DNA of 64,000 bases from Desulfatirhabdium butyrativorans DSM 18734 (GTDB taxonomy: Bacteria > Desulfobacterota > Desulfobacteria > Desulfobacterales > Desulfatirhabdiaceae): the NCBI RefSeq assembly GCF_000429925.1, contig NZ_KE386985.1, forward strand, positions 59,225-123,224. Reading direction: 5' to 3'. Position 1 is the first letter of the stretch. Each line of letters begins with the position of its first letter. Made by a program: the position numbers and the translations under genes. Below the pieces are notes generated by a model, which was not told the DNA's origin, searched no databases, and was given only the letters and a program-made list of their open reading frames with translations. Shown here piece after piece: positions 7,795 to 16,187 of this stretch.

Positions 7795-9690
7795 ATGTGC
7801 GGCATCTGCGGAATCTGGGATTTCGAGAAGGGCAGGCGCCCCGATGCCAAGGGGATCGAGGCCATGTGCGCAGCCATGCGCCATCGGGGGCCGGATGCCG
7901 AAGGAAGCCATCTCGGAGAGGGAATCGGCCTGGGCCATCGACGGCTGAGCATCATCGATCTGGCGACCGGCGATCAACCCATGCATCTTTCCCACGAGGG
8001 GCGCCGCCTCGTGCTGGTTTTTAACGGCGAAATCTACAACTACCGCATCCTGCGAAGCGAGCTCTCCCAACAAGGGGCTATCTTCACCACGAGCTCCGAC
8101 ACCGAGGTCATCCTCTGGGCCTGGTTTCACTGGGGACCGTCGTGTGTGTCCCACCTTCGGGGCATGTTCGCCTTCGCCCTGTACGACGAAACTGCCGACC
8201 TTCTGTTTCTGGCCCGGGATCGGCTCGGCATCAAGCCGCTCTATCTCGCCCAAACCCAGCGGTCTCTCCTGTTCGCCTCTGAAATTCGGGCCCTCCTCGC
8301 AACGGGGCGGATCCCGACCGATCTGAACACGGACGTTCTCGACGCCTTTCTGTCCCTGGGCTATGTGCCCGGTGAGGAAACCCTCTTTGCCGGTATCCGC
8401 AAGCTGCCACCCGGCCATTGGATGCTGTGCCGCCGCAACAAGTCCCCGGAAATCCACCGGTACTGGGATTTGGCCGATACTGCGCCTGATCCCTCCGTTT
8501 CCTATCCGGATGCCTGCCAAAAGCTGGAGCGGCTGCTCGCCGAAACCGTATCCATACACCTCATGAGCGATGTGCCTCTGGGCGTTTTCTTGAGCGGCGG
8601 GCTCGATTCGAGTCTTGTCTGCGCCTTGGCCGCCCGGGAATCCGGTTCTCGGATCCAAACCTTTTCCGTCGGTTACGAAGGTGCACCGGAGGCAAACGAG
8701 CTCGCATACGCCCGCATCGTCGCAAAGGCCCTCGACACGGACCACCACGAATTCATCCTGAGTTCGGGACGGTTTCGGGATCTCATTCCGGAGCTGGTGG
8801 AAACGAGCGAGGAGCCCATCGTCGAAACGGCCGCTATCGCCCTGCACCAGATCGCCAAGGCGGCAAGACCGCATGCCACGGTCCTTCTCTCCGGAGAAGG
8901 GGCGGACGAGGTCTTTGCAGGATACGGCATTTATGGCAAAATGCTGATGCTGGAGAAGCTGCACCGGATTGCGGCCCTCTTTCCGCAGATTCCGGATATG
9001 CGGTTGCTCGACAAACCGTTTCTGGACGAGCGCCTGCTCAAATACATCGACTGGATCCGGCAACCGCTCGAACAGCGGTTTCGGGGAACATCGGCAGACA
9101 TCACCCCATCCATCCGCAAGCGCTTCTATGCCCCGTCCTTCCGGGAAGGATCGGACCGTTCGGGCTACATCGATCGGATCTTCCGCCGATGCTTCGACAA
9201 CGTTTCCGGTCGCTCGGCCCTTTCGAAAATGCTCTATGTCGATACGGCCACCTGGCTGGTGGACGATCTGCTGCTCAAGGCGGACAAGATGACCATGGCC
9301 GCATCCATCGAGCTGCGGGTGCCGTTTCTGGACCATGTCGTCGTGGAATGGGCCTTCGGCCTCCCGGACGAATTCAAGCGCAAAGGCAGCATGACGAAAC
9401 GGATCCTGCGAGAGCTCGCCGGATCGATGCTCCCAGAAACCATCCTGAAGCGGCCCAAGATGGGCTTCGCCGTTCCGACGAGGCGTTGGTTTTCGACGGA
9501 CCTGATCGCCCATGCCCGAAGAACCCTCCGCCGACCGGCCGTCCGCCGATGGAATCTCTTCGAACCGGCATACATCGAAGCCATGCTCGATCGCCACGAA
9601 CGGGGAAAAGGGGATTACAGCAGACGCATCTTTTCGCTCTTGGTGCTGGATGCCTGGATCGAGCGCTACGTTCCGGGGTGGGAGCGGTAG
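7795..9690 (+). CDS. asnB: Asparagine synthase (glutamine-hydrolysing), amidotransferase
   Basis: 631 residues, the usual length. The start is fixed by MCGICGIWDF, whose Cys2 is the glutaminase nucleophile, and AGGA lies 8 nt upstream. The N-terminal Ntn domain (1-200) has RHRGPDAEG and FNGEIYNYR; the synthetase domain has the ATP-pyrophosphatase loop LSGGLDSSLV (about residue 265) and LSGEGADEVFAGY. It moves ammonia from glutamine to an adenylated carboxylate. Inside a polysaccharide locus such AsnB paralogues often amidate uronic acids rather than make asparagine; the true acceptor cannot be read from sequence. Confidence 0.92.
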   Translation: MCGICGIWDFEKGRRPDAKGIEAMCAAMRHRGPDAEGSHLGEGIGLGHRRLSIIDLATGDQPMHLSHEGRRLVLVFNGEIYNYRILRSELSQQGAIFTTSSDTEVILWAWFHWGPSCVSHLRGMFAFALYDETADLLFLARDRLGIKPLYLAQTQRSLLFASEIRALLATGRIPTDLNTDVLDAFLSLGYVPGEETLFAGIRKLPPGHWMLCRRNKSPEIHRYWDLADTAPDPSVSYPDACQKLERLLAETVSIHLMSDVPLGVFLSGGLDSSLVCALAARESGSRIQTFSVGYEGAPEANELAYARIVAKALDTDHHEFILSSGRFRDLIPELVETSEEPIVETAAIALHQIAKAARPHATVLLSGEGADEVFAGYGIYGKMLMLEKLHRIAALFPQIPDMRLLDKPFLDERLLKYIDWIRQPLEQRFRGTSADITPSIRKRFYAPSFREGSDRSGYIDRIFRRCFDNVSGRSALSKMLYVDTATWLVDDLLLKADKMTMAASIELRVPFLDHVVVEWAFGLPDEFKRKGSMTKRILRELAGSMLPETILKRPKMGFAVPTRRWFSTDLIAHARRTLRRPAVRRWNLFEPAYIEAMLDRHERGKGDYSRRIFSLLVLDAWIERYVPGWER

Positions 9691-9725
9691 AACTGGATGT
9701 TTCATATGGCGTGGCTATGGGTGGT

Positions 9726-9760
9726 ATCAGAAGTCAGGAGTCAGGAGTCAGGAGTCAGAA
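9726..9760 (+). repeat. Heptanucleotide tandem repeat (GTCAGGA/GTCAGAA)
   Basis: Five consecutive seven-base units: one TCAGAA end, three GTCAGGA and one GTCAGAA. It lies in the 88-bp gap between asnB and the DUF2442 gene, ending about 18 bp before that start codon. The same motif occurs at 2098-2125, 38340-38367 and, complemented, 49380-49450. Confidence 0.85.
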
Positions 9761-9778
9761 GAGCAGCGGGAGCCTGGC

Positions 9779-10081
9779 ATGAGCATTGTGGTGAAACCCC
9801 AGATTCGGATTAAACATGTGGATGTCGATGATGAGATGATTACGGCCTACCTGATGGATGGGCGCATCATCAGCGTTCCGTTGGAATGGTCGTGGAGGTT
9901 GGCGGAAGCAACGCCCGAACAGCGGAAACATTTTGAGATCATTGGAGACGGGCATGGTATTCATTGGCCCGATATTGATGAAGATATCAGTGCAGAAGGC
10001 ATGTTGTACGGTACCCCTGCTCTACGTCCCAAACGCCGGCCCCATAACGAACGCCGGATCCATCATAAAATCTATGCCTGA
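9779..10081 (+). CDS. DUF2442-family small protein
   Basis: A 100-residue protein with the DUF2442 pattern: a short beta-rich N terminus (ITAYLMDGRIISVPLEWSWRL) then AEATPEQRKHFEIIGDGHGIHWPDIDEDIS. The function is unproven; members are often found beside DUF4160 or toxin-antitoxin genes. The ATG at 9779 has GGGAG six bases upstream. Its last eight bases overlap the start of the following glycosyltransferase, so translation may be coupled. The C terminus from about residue 85 (RPKRRPHNERRIHHK) is basic. Confidence 0.8.
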   Translation: MSIVVKPQIRIKHVDVDDEMITAYLMDGRIISVPLEWSWRLAEATPEQRKHFEIIGDGHGIHWPDIDEDISAEGMLYGTPALRPKRRPHNERRIHHKIYA

Positions 10082-11078
10082 AGAGCTTGCAAAGAATCTG
10101 GTCTCCGTCATCATCCCGACCTACAACCGGGCGGAGCCCACCTGCCGCTGCATCGCATCGGTGCTGGAGCAGGACTGGCCGGCCGTGGAAATCCTCGTCG
10201 TAGACGATCACAGCACGGATGACACCCCGCAGGTCGTCGCGGCCCGCTACCCCCAGGTGCGGCTCATTCGGGCTTCCCGACGTTTCGGTCCGGCCCATCT
10301 GCGGAACATCGGCATTCGGGCTGCGACAGGCGATTTTCTGCTCTTTCTCGACAGTGACGTCGTGCTGCAACGCCCCGGTCTCATCCGGGATCAGGTAATG
10401 CGGCTTCAGGAGGAGCCGACCCTTGGGGAGATCGGCGGCGAAATCCCCGTGCACCTCGGCATCTCGGACCATGCCCGGGGCAAACGGCTCGATAGGCTCG
10501 GAAACAACCACCCCGTCGTTTCCACACCGTCGGATCGGGGGAGATGCTGCGATTATCTGGCCACCTGCAATGTCATGGTCCGCAGACAGACGGCATGGAC
10601 CGTAGGCGGCTTCGATCCCTACTTCATCTTCGGCGGTGAAGACGTCGATTTCGGCTGGCGTATCCGACACCGGCTCGGGCTCCGCAATGTTGTCGATTTC
10701 CGGCTTTCCGTGCATCACCACCATGCAGCAACGGGTCGGTATCCCGACGAGACGATGCGCTACCACCTGACCCGCGTGCGGTTCGACCTGAAGCATTTCG
10801 AGCCGCTGCACAACCTCTGTTTGTTCTGGATCGACGTTCTGCGCGCGATGGTCTTTTACGGTCTGCTCCTTCCCAAGCTTGCGATCAAGCGGATGCAAAA
10901 CGAGCCGATCGTCCGGGACAACCTGTTGGGCGGATGGAATCTCCTTCGGGCCTATGCTCCCAACCTTCGCCGCTACGGTCGGATCCGCAACAGCCGATGC
11001 ACCGATTTTCTGGCACCCGAAGAAATACGTCGATACGAAAAATGGATCGAAAGGACGAGCGAAGCCCATGCGACATGA
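10074..11078 (+). CDS. Family 2 glycosyltransferase
   Basis: 334 residues with a GT-A fold: VSVIIPTYNRAEPTCRC at the N terminus, ILVVDDHSTDDTPQVV, LRNIGIRAATGDFLLFLDSD with the DxD metal site, and GGFDPYFIFGGEDVDFGWR, the acceptor-side ED motif. The C-terminal third holds a hydrophobic stretch (LCLFWIDVLRAMVFYGLLL) that may tether it to the membrane. The start is taken at the ATG at 10074, inside the end of the DUF2442 gene, because the conserved fold begins ten residues later and the upstream extension reads in the DUF2442 shadow frame. It overlaps the radical SAM gene by 11 bp. Confidence 0.87.
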   Translation: MPEELAKNLVSVIIPTYNRAEPTCRCIASVLEQDWPAVEILVVDDHSTDDTPQVVAARYPQVRLIRASRRFGPAHLRNIGIRAATGDFLLFLDSDVVLQRPGLIRDQVMRLQEEPTLGEIGGEIPVHLGISDHARGKRLDRLGNNHPVVSTPSDRGRCCDYLATCNVMVRRQTAWTVGGFDPYFIFGGEDVDFGWRIRHRLGLRNVVDFRLSVHHHHAATGRYPDETMRYHLTRVRFDLKHFEPLHNLCLFWIDVLRAMVFYGLLLPKLAIKRMQNEPIVRDNLLGGWNLLRAYAPNLRRYGRIRNSRCTDFLAPEEIRRYEKWIERTSEAHAT

Positions 11079-12240
11079 CCGGCTGCTTCCTCTGTTTGCG
11101 AAAACGCCTCCCCGTCTGCGGCAACAGGCCGTGAAAGCCTGGTGCCTGTGGCGAAAACGCCGGGTTTCGGCCAACCAAACACCGAGGGCGCTCATCTTCT
11201 TCATCACCCATCGCTGCAACCTGCGTTGCAGCCACTGCTTCTTCTGGCGGGAAATCAACCAGAGCGTCCACGAGCTCACCCTCGAGGACATCCGGAAGAT
11301 CGCCCGGTCCATGCGCCATCCGCTCTCGCTTTCCCTGACCGGAGGCGAGCCCTTCCTGCGATCCGACGTCCCGGACATTCTCGATGCCTTCAACGAAGGC
11401 TGCGGCATGCACGAGGCGGCCATCGCCACCAACGGCACGCTGACCGAGCGCATCGTCGACACGGTTGACACCATCCTGAAGCGCCGCTACCTTTCCTCCT
11501 TCGGCGTTCAGGTGTCGATCGACGGGACGCAACCCACCCACGACGCCATCCGCCAGGTACCGGGCACATTTCAAAAAGCCATGCGGACCATCGCTTCGCT
11601 GACGGAATTGACAAGGCGCGATCCCCGACTTTCCGTCCATGCGGCTGTTGCGGTTCAGAAACGAAATCTTTCCGAGCTCGAGGCCGTCGTCGAAACCCTG
11701 CTGCCCTTCCGGATTCCGATCCGCTTCAATATCGTCCGGGGAGGAAGCTTCGGGGTGTTTGGTCTGCCCCGCTCCGCAGCCGTAGACCACGATCCGGAGG
11801 ATCACGACGGCATCTTTCTGAGTATCGAAGACATCCGACAAGCCTTCCGACGGCTCACCCGTCTGAACGAGACGGCTCCCTACCGGTTCTGGTCGGAGCG
11901 GCAGCGGCGCATCTGGGAGCTATCCCTTGCCATGCTCGAAACCCGAAAGCCCATTTTTCCCTGCTATGCAAGCCGCATGGAATCCGTGCTCTATGCCCAG
12001 GGAGATGTGGCCTTCTGCGAGCTTTCCCGAAGCGTTGCCAACATTCGGGACTTCGGACTCGACATGGCGGTCCTCTGGGCCTCGGATGCCGCCAGGCGGA
12101 TGCGCCCCCTCATCTCGAAATGCTTCTGCATCCACGGCTGCAACCTCACGACAGGGCTCACCTTCGATTCGGCCACCGTGGAATCCGTCCTGATGGAGCG
12201 GGCGGGACATCGCCTCGGGCAGCGGGAGTCGGGCGTATGA
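11068..12240 (+). CDS. Radical SAM protein with SPASM-like C-terminal cysteines, in polysaccharide locus
   Basis: 390 residues. The radical SAM cluster motif CNLRCSHC lies near residue 50, followed by SLTGGEPFLRSDVPDIL, ATNGTLTERIV and VQVSIDGTQPTHDAIR, all typical of the SAM-binding barrel. The C-terminal part has cysteines in FPCYASRMESV, DVAFCELSR and KCFCIHGCNL, consistent with auxiliary iron-sulfur ligands of SPASM type. Family members modify peptides or sugars; no small peptide substrate gene was recognised next to it, so a sugar modification or a regulatory role is possible. It starts 11 bp inside the preceding glycosyltransferase and its TGA overlaps the next ATG. Confidence 0.85.
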   Translation: MRHDRLLPLFAKTPPRLRQQAVKAWCLWRKRRVSANQTPRALIFFITHRCNLRCSHCFFWREINQSVHELTLEDIRKIARSMRHPLSLSLTGGEPFLRSDVPDILDAFNEGCGMHEAAIATNGTLTERIVDTVDTILKRRYLSSFGVQVSIDGTQPTHDAIRQVPGTFQKAMRTIASLTELTRRDPRLSVHAAVAVQKRNLSELEAVVETLLPFRIPIRFNIVRGGSFGVFGLPRSAAVDHDPEDHDGIFLSIEDIRQAFRRLTRLNETAPYRFWSERQRRIWELSLAMLETRKPIFPCYASRMESVLYAQGDVAFCELSRSVANIRDFGLDMAVLWASDAARRMRPLISKCFCIHGCNLTTGLTFDSATVESVLMERAGHRLGQRESGV

Positions 12241-12530
12241 GTTCCATCGAGAGCATCCTTTCCAGCAGGCGACTGTTCTGGGACAAGGCGATCCTCGATC
12301 CGGAAACCGACCGATGGGTGATTGCCGAGCGCGTCCTTGAACGGGGGACAGCAGCAGAGGTCGACGCCTTGTTGGCGTTTTATGGAAAGGACTGGATCGG
12401 ACAGGTGATTCGAGAAAGCCGCAACCTCAGCCCAAAGACGGTGAATTATTTTTGTTTTCTGTTGGGCATTCCCCGGAAGGAGACCCGATGTTTTTCCGAT
12501 GCATCACCTCGGATATGGCAGCCATTTTAG
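12237..12530 (+). CDS. DUF6922-family protein, likely antitoxin partner
   Basis: 97 residues. The pattern LFWDKAILDPETDRWVIAERVLERG followed by a Tyr-Gly motif and LSPKTVNYFCFLLGI fits DUF6922 (listed here in two parts because of length limits). Such genes regularly sit directly before an AbiEii-type nucleotidyltransferase, as here, and probably act as its antitoxin; this is context, not proof. ATGA overlaps the stop of the radical SAM gene, and the reading frame runs 43 bp into the toxin gene, whose ribosome site lies inside it. Confidence 0.75.
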   Translation: MSSIESILSSRRLFWDKAILDPETDRWVIAERVLERGTAAEVDALLAFYGKDWIGQVIRESRNLSPKTVNYFCFLLGIPRKETRCFSDASPRIWQPF

Positions 12531-13171
12531 CCCATCCCGTCCTGAAAGAACTGCCGGAATCGACATATCTGGCAGGCGGAACAGCCATTGCCCTGCGGTA
12601 CGGCCATCGGATATCGGTGGATGTCGATTTTTTCACCCCCAAGGATTTCGACAGCCTGCAGTGGTTCGAACGGCTACGTCAGGCCTTTGGTTCGATCTTC
12701 ACGATCTCGGTTACGAAACTCGAACACAATACCCTGGTAGCAACGCTGAACGAAACCGGATTCAGCCTCTTTCACTATCCGTATCCCCTGCTCGGCGAAT
12801 GCGTTGCTGCGATCAAATTTCCGATATCTGTCGCCTCCATGATCGATCTGGCATGCATGAAGCTCATTGCAGTCAACCAGCGGGGCTCATGCAAGGACTT
12901 CATCGATCTCCAATGGATTCTGGAACGCGAAGGGTTTTCCCTTGACGTCCTGTTTTCATGGGTATGCCAAAAATATGGCGTCGGCGAAGAACTGTTGCTG
13001 CAGATTCGAAAGAGCCTCGTGTACTTCGACGACGCCGAGCGGGATCTCCATATCCGGATGCACGATCCGGAATCGGGTAACTTCATCCTGCTATCGGATT
13101 CCCAATGGACATCGACGAAACGCTTCTTCGAGCGTCTCATCCGGCAATCCACTCACATTCATGGAGCATAA
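12488..13171 (+). CDS. AbiEii/AbiGii-type nucleotidyltransferase, probable toxin
   Basis: 227 residues. The N-terminal nucleotidyltransferase core is clear: YLAGGTAIALRYGHR then SVDVDFFTPKDFD, that is the GG motif and the paired Asp metal ligands. AbiEii toxins transfer nucleotides to tRNA or another target and underlie some abortive-infection systems. AAGGAGA lies 5 nt before the ATG at 12488, which is therefore preferred to the upstream ATG at 12452. With the DUF6922 gene it forms a two-gene module in the same direction as the polysaccharide genes, 11 bp before the next glycosyltransferase. Confidence 0.85.
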   Translation: MFFRCITSDMAAILAHPVLKELPESTYLAGGTAIALRYGHRISVDVDFFTPKDFDSLQWFERLRQAFGSIFTISVTKLEHNTLVATLNETGFSLFHYPYPLLGECVAAIKFPISVASMIDLACMKLIAVNQRGSCKDFIDLQWILEREGFSLDVLFSWVCQKYGVGEELLLQIRKSLVYFDDAERDLHIRMHDPESGNFILLSDSQWTSTKRFFERLIRQSTHIHGA

Positions 13172-13182
13172 CGCTACAGGCC

Positions 13183-14382
13183 ATGCATGTCGTTCTGTTC
13201 ACCAATGCCTTTCCGAATGCAGTCGAACCCCAGCGGGGCGCGTTCACCCTTCAGATCGCCCGAGCGATGAAGGATCTAACGGATGTCGACGTCGTTGCGC
13301 CGCTTCCGTTCGCTCCGAAATGGACGGCCCGCCGCCACCCCATTGCAGGCGTTGCCGCCGTGGAAGAGATCGAAGGCCTTTGCGTCCACCATCCCCGCTA
13401 TCTTGTCCTTCCGAAAATCGCCGGCGCCACCCACGCAGCCACCCTTGCCCTGGCCGCCCTTCCGATGATCCGAGCGATTCAGAGGCAGCACCGGATCGAT
13501 CTCATCAACGCGCATTGGATCTATCCTGACGGAGTGGCGGCCGTGTGGATCGGCAGGCGGATGGGCATTCCGGTCTACCTCACGGCTTTGGGCTGTGACA
13601 TCAACGCCTATCCGAAGATGAAACTGCGTAAACCGCAGATCGTCTGGGCACTTCGTCATGCCCGAGGACTCGGCGCCGTTTCCCGCAATCTGGCAGACGG
13701 CATGGCCGCCCTGTTACAAGAGCGGCATGGACGAAATGGGATACGACCGGAAAGGGGCGGCAAGAAGCCCGACATCCGGGTGATCCCGAACGGCGTCGAC
13801 GGACATCGATTTTTTCCATTACCCGCCATTGAAGCTCGAAACAGGCTCGGCCTCGAACCCGAGGGGCCCGTGGTGCTGACCGTCGGCAGTCAGGACGAAG
13901 TGAAGGGCACCCGGTACCTCATCGAGGCCGTCGCCATGCTCGAGGAGGTTCCGGGGCTTCGACTCGTTCTGGTCGGCGACGGCCCGCTGCGGGGAAGACT
14001 CGAGCGGCTCGGGGAGGCGCTCGGCATTTCGGGGCGGGTACGCTTCGCCGGAAAGCGGGATCATGCCGAAATTCCCCTCTGGATGAATGCGGCCGATGTC
14101 TTCTGCCTGCCCAGCCTGCGGGAAGGGCATCCGAACGTGGTGATGGAAGCCCTGGCCTGTGGCATCCCTGTCGTCGCAAGCGATGTCGGCGCCGTATCCG
14201 AAGTGTTGCGACCAGAGGCAGGCATCGTGGTTCCGCCGGCCGACGCCGCGGCGCTTGCGCGGGCGCTTCGCTCGGCGCTCCAAAGAAACTGGGGCCGCGA
14301 CACGATCCGAAACACCGTCTGCGGCGCAAGCTGGGAAGCCTGTGCCCGCAACTATATCCACTGGTATCGGGAGATGCGCTGA
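13183..14382 (+). CDS. Family 4 glycosyltransferase
   Basis: 399 residues, GT-B fold. The N-terminal acceptor domain starts MHVVLFTNAFPNAVEPQRG; a middle HWIYPDGVAAVWI and ALGCDIN follow; the C-terminal donor domain contains VIPNGVDGHRFFPL, VLTVGSQDEVKGTRYLIEA, LVLVGDGPLRGRLE and the EX7E region SLREGHPNVVMEALACGIP. It should transfer a sugar from a nucleotide donor to a lipid-linked or polysaccharide acceptor. The ATG at 13183 begins right at the family's first strand. A second GT4 gene follows after 4 bp. Confidence 0.9.
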   Translation: MHVVLFTNAFPNAVEPQRGAFTLQIARAMKDLTDVDVVAPLPFAPKWTARRHPIAGVAAVEEIEGLCVHHPRYLVLPKIAGATHAATLALAALPMIRAIQRQHRIDLINAHWIYPDGVAAVWIGRRMGIPVYLTALGCDINAYPKMKLRKPQIVWALRHARGLGAVSRNLADGMAALLQERHGRNGIRPERGGKKPDIRVIPNGVDGHRFFPLPAIEARNRLGLEPEGPVVLTVGSQDEVKGTRYLIEAVAMLEEVPGLRLVLVGDGPLRGRLERLGEALGISGRVRFAGKRDHAEIPLWMNAADVFCLPSLREGHPNVVMEALACGIPVVASDVGAVSEVLRPEAGIVVPPADAAALARALRSALQRNWGRDTIRNTVCGASWEACARNYIHWYREMR

Positions 14383-14386
14383 GCCC

Positions 14387-15619
14387 ATGAACGTTCTTCA
14401 CGTCCTGAACGACTCGATCCCCCTCATCTCCGGCTACAGTTCCAGGGCCAAGGCCATCGTCACCGAACAGGCCCGGCTCGGCATGCATCCCGTCGTCGTG
14501 ACGTCGGTGCGACAGGGGCCAACACCCGAGGCCGTGGAATCGATCGACGGCATTCCCTATTACCGGACGGCGGTTCCTGCTCGGCTCATCCCCTGGATGA
14601 GGCGCATCGGGCCTGCAGCCATCGGCGTCGAAATGGCCCTGCTTGAAAGCCGGATTTGTACCATCCTGCAAAGGGAATCCATCGATATCGTGCATGCCCA
14701 TAGCCCGGTGCTCTGTGCGCTTCCGGCCTGGATCGCCGCCCGGCGCTTCGGTCTTCCCTTCGTGTACGAAATCCGGGCCTTTTGGGAAGATGCGGCCGTC
14801 GACCGGGGAAGAACCCGGGAAGGGGCGCTGCGCTATCGGTTGACGCGAGGCATCGAAACGGCCGTCATCCGACGGGCCGATCAAATCGTCGTCATCTGCG
14901 AGGGCTTGAAACAGGACATCCTCGCACGGGGTGGGGTGCCCCCCTCGGCCATCCATGTCGTTCGAAACGGGGTGGATGTTCGGGGATTCACGCCGCAGAC
15001 GAGGAACGTGGCGCTTGCCGCTCGTCTCGGCCTCGAGGATGCCGTCGTGGTCGGGTTCGTGGGAACATTCTATGCGTTCGAAGGATTGCCGCTTCTCGTC
15101 GATGCCCTCGAGCGGCTCATGGCGAGTCATCCCCGGCTCTTCGGCCTGATCGTCGGATACGGCCAAACCGAAGCCGCCTTGAAGCGCCGCATCGAGGCCA
15201 GTCCGTTTCGAAGCCGCTTCCTTCTTCCCGGCAAGGTGCCCCGAGAGCAGGTGGCCGCCTACTACAGCCTGATCGATATCTGCGTCTACCCGCGCGAGCG
15301 CCGCCGCATCACGGAGCTTGTGACCCCGCTCAAACCGCTCGAGGCTATGGCCATGCAGAAGGTGGTCGTGGCAAGCGATGTCGGCGGCCTGCGGGAGCTC
15401 GTCCATGAAGGCGAAAACGGGTTTCTGTTTCGGGCAGGGGATGCCGGCGATCTCGTTCGGGTGCTGAAGCGCCTTCTGGAGCAGCGGGAGGCGTGGCCGC
15501 AGATCGGCGGCAAAGCCCGGCAGTCCGTCATCGATCGCCACCGGTGGGACGGGCTTTGCGAGGAATATCGGCGCGTCTATGCGGACGTGATGCGCCGCGA
15601 CAGACGGGGGATGTCATGA
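14387..15619 (+). CDS. Family 4 glycosyltransferase (TIGR04063-like)
   Basis: 410 residues, GT-B fold. It starts MNVLHVLNDSIPLISGYSSR, has YEIRAFWEDAAVDRG in the acceptor half, and VVRNGVDVRGFTP, VGFVGTFYAFEGLPLLVDAL and ERRRITELVTPLKPLEAMA in the donor half. The YEIR..WED and PLKPLE signatures resemble glycosyltransferases of PEP-CTERM/exosortase-associated exopolysaccharide clusters, although no exosortase lies in this window. It overlaps the acetyltransferase gene by 4 bp (ATG at 15616). Confidence 0.88.
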   Translation: MNVLHVLNDSIPLISGYSSRAKAIVTEQARLGMHPVVVTSVRQGPTPEAVESIDGIPYYRTAVPARLIPWMRRIGPAAIGVEMALLESRICTILQRESIDIVHAHSPVLCALPAWIAARRFGLPFVYEIRAFWEDAAVDRGRTREGALRYRLTRGIETAVIRRADQIVVICEGLKQDILARGGVPPSAIHVVRNGVDVRGFTPQTRNVALAARLGLEDAVVVGFVGTFYAFEGLPLLVDALERLMASHPRLFGLIVGYGQTEAALKRRIEASPFRSRFLLPGKVPREQVAAYYSLIDICVYPRERRRITELVTPLKPLEAMAMQKVVVASDVGGLRELVHEGENGFLFRAGDAGDLVRVLKRLLEQREAWPQIGGKARQSVIDRHRWDGLCEEYRRVYADVMRRDRRGMS

Positions 15620-16170
15620 GCGGAGCGTTTCAAGAGGATGTACGCGTCTTTCTGGAGCAGGAATTCGAAGGAGCCTATCCGCTGTGGCAGTGCCTGCTGC
15701 GCCTGCTCTTCGTTCAGGGCTTTGTCGCTGTGGCCGTCTATCGGTTCGGCCGATGGGCCTATCGGCTTTCCAAACCGATCGCCATTCCCGTTCGCATCCT
15801 GTGGTTTCTGCTCTCAAAAGGAGTCGAAGTCTTCGCCGGAATCATGCTTCCGGCCAGCGTCGAGGCCGGGCCGGGGTTGTATATCGGCCACTTCGGGGGT
15901 ACGATCATCAACGGCGGAGTGAAGATCGGCAGCTACTGCCAGATCGCCCACGGGGTCACCCTCGGAACCAAGGGGGCAGGCCGCGGAGGCGGGGTTCCGG
16001 TAATCGGCGATCATGTCTATATCGGCGCAGGCGCCAAGGTGCTCGGACCGATCCGGGTGGGACATCATGCAGTCATCGGCGCCAATGCCGTCGTCGTGAA
16101 AGATGTGCCGGATTACGCCGTCGTCGGCGGGGTTCCGGCCAGGATCCTCGGAACCAGCGACAAGACTTGA
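15616..16170 (+). CDS. Serine O-acetyltransferase homologue, left-handed beta-helix
   Basis: 184 residues. The C-terminal half shows hexapeptide-repeat turns (ASVEAGPGLYIGHFGG, GVKIGSYCQIAHGVTLGT, IGDHVYIGAGAKVLG, VGHHAVIGANAVVVKDVP) and ends GGVPARILG, typical of CysE-like acyltransferases; His in QIAHGVTLG is the expected catalytic residue. The N-terminal half is shorter than in biosynthetic CysE and contains hydrophobic segments, as in polysaccharide-cluster homologues such as EpsC. It probably acetylates a sugar or serine in this locus rather than serving general cysteine synthesis. Confidence 0.83.
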   Translation: MSGAFQEDVRVFLEQEFEGAYPLWQCLLRLLFVQGFVAVAVYRFGRWAYRLSKPIAIPVRILWFLLSKGVEVFAGIMLPASVEAGPGLYIGHFGGTIINGGVKIGSYCQIAHGVTLGTKGAGRGGGVPVIGDHVYIGAGAKVLGPIRVGHHAVIGANAVVVKDVPDYAVVGGVPARILGTSDKT

Positions 16171-16187
16171 AAAACAGGAGATCTGCC

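Noticed and set aside
7777-9705. 642-codon minus-strand frame opposite asnB
   Set aside because: Antisense shadow of a confidently identified enzyme.
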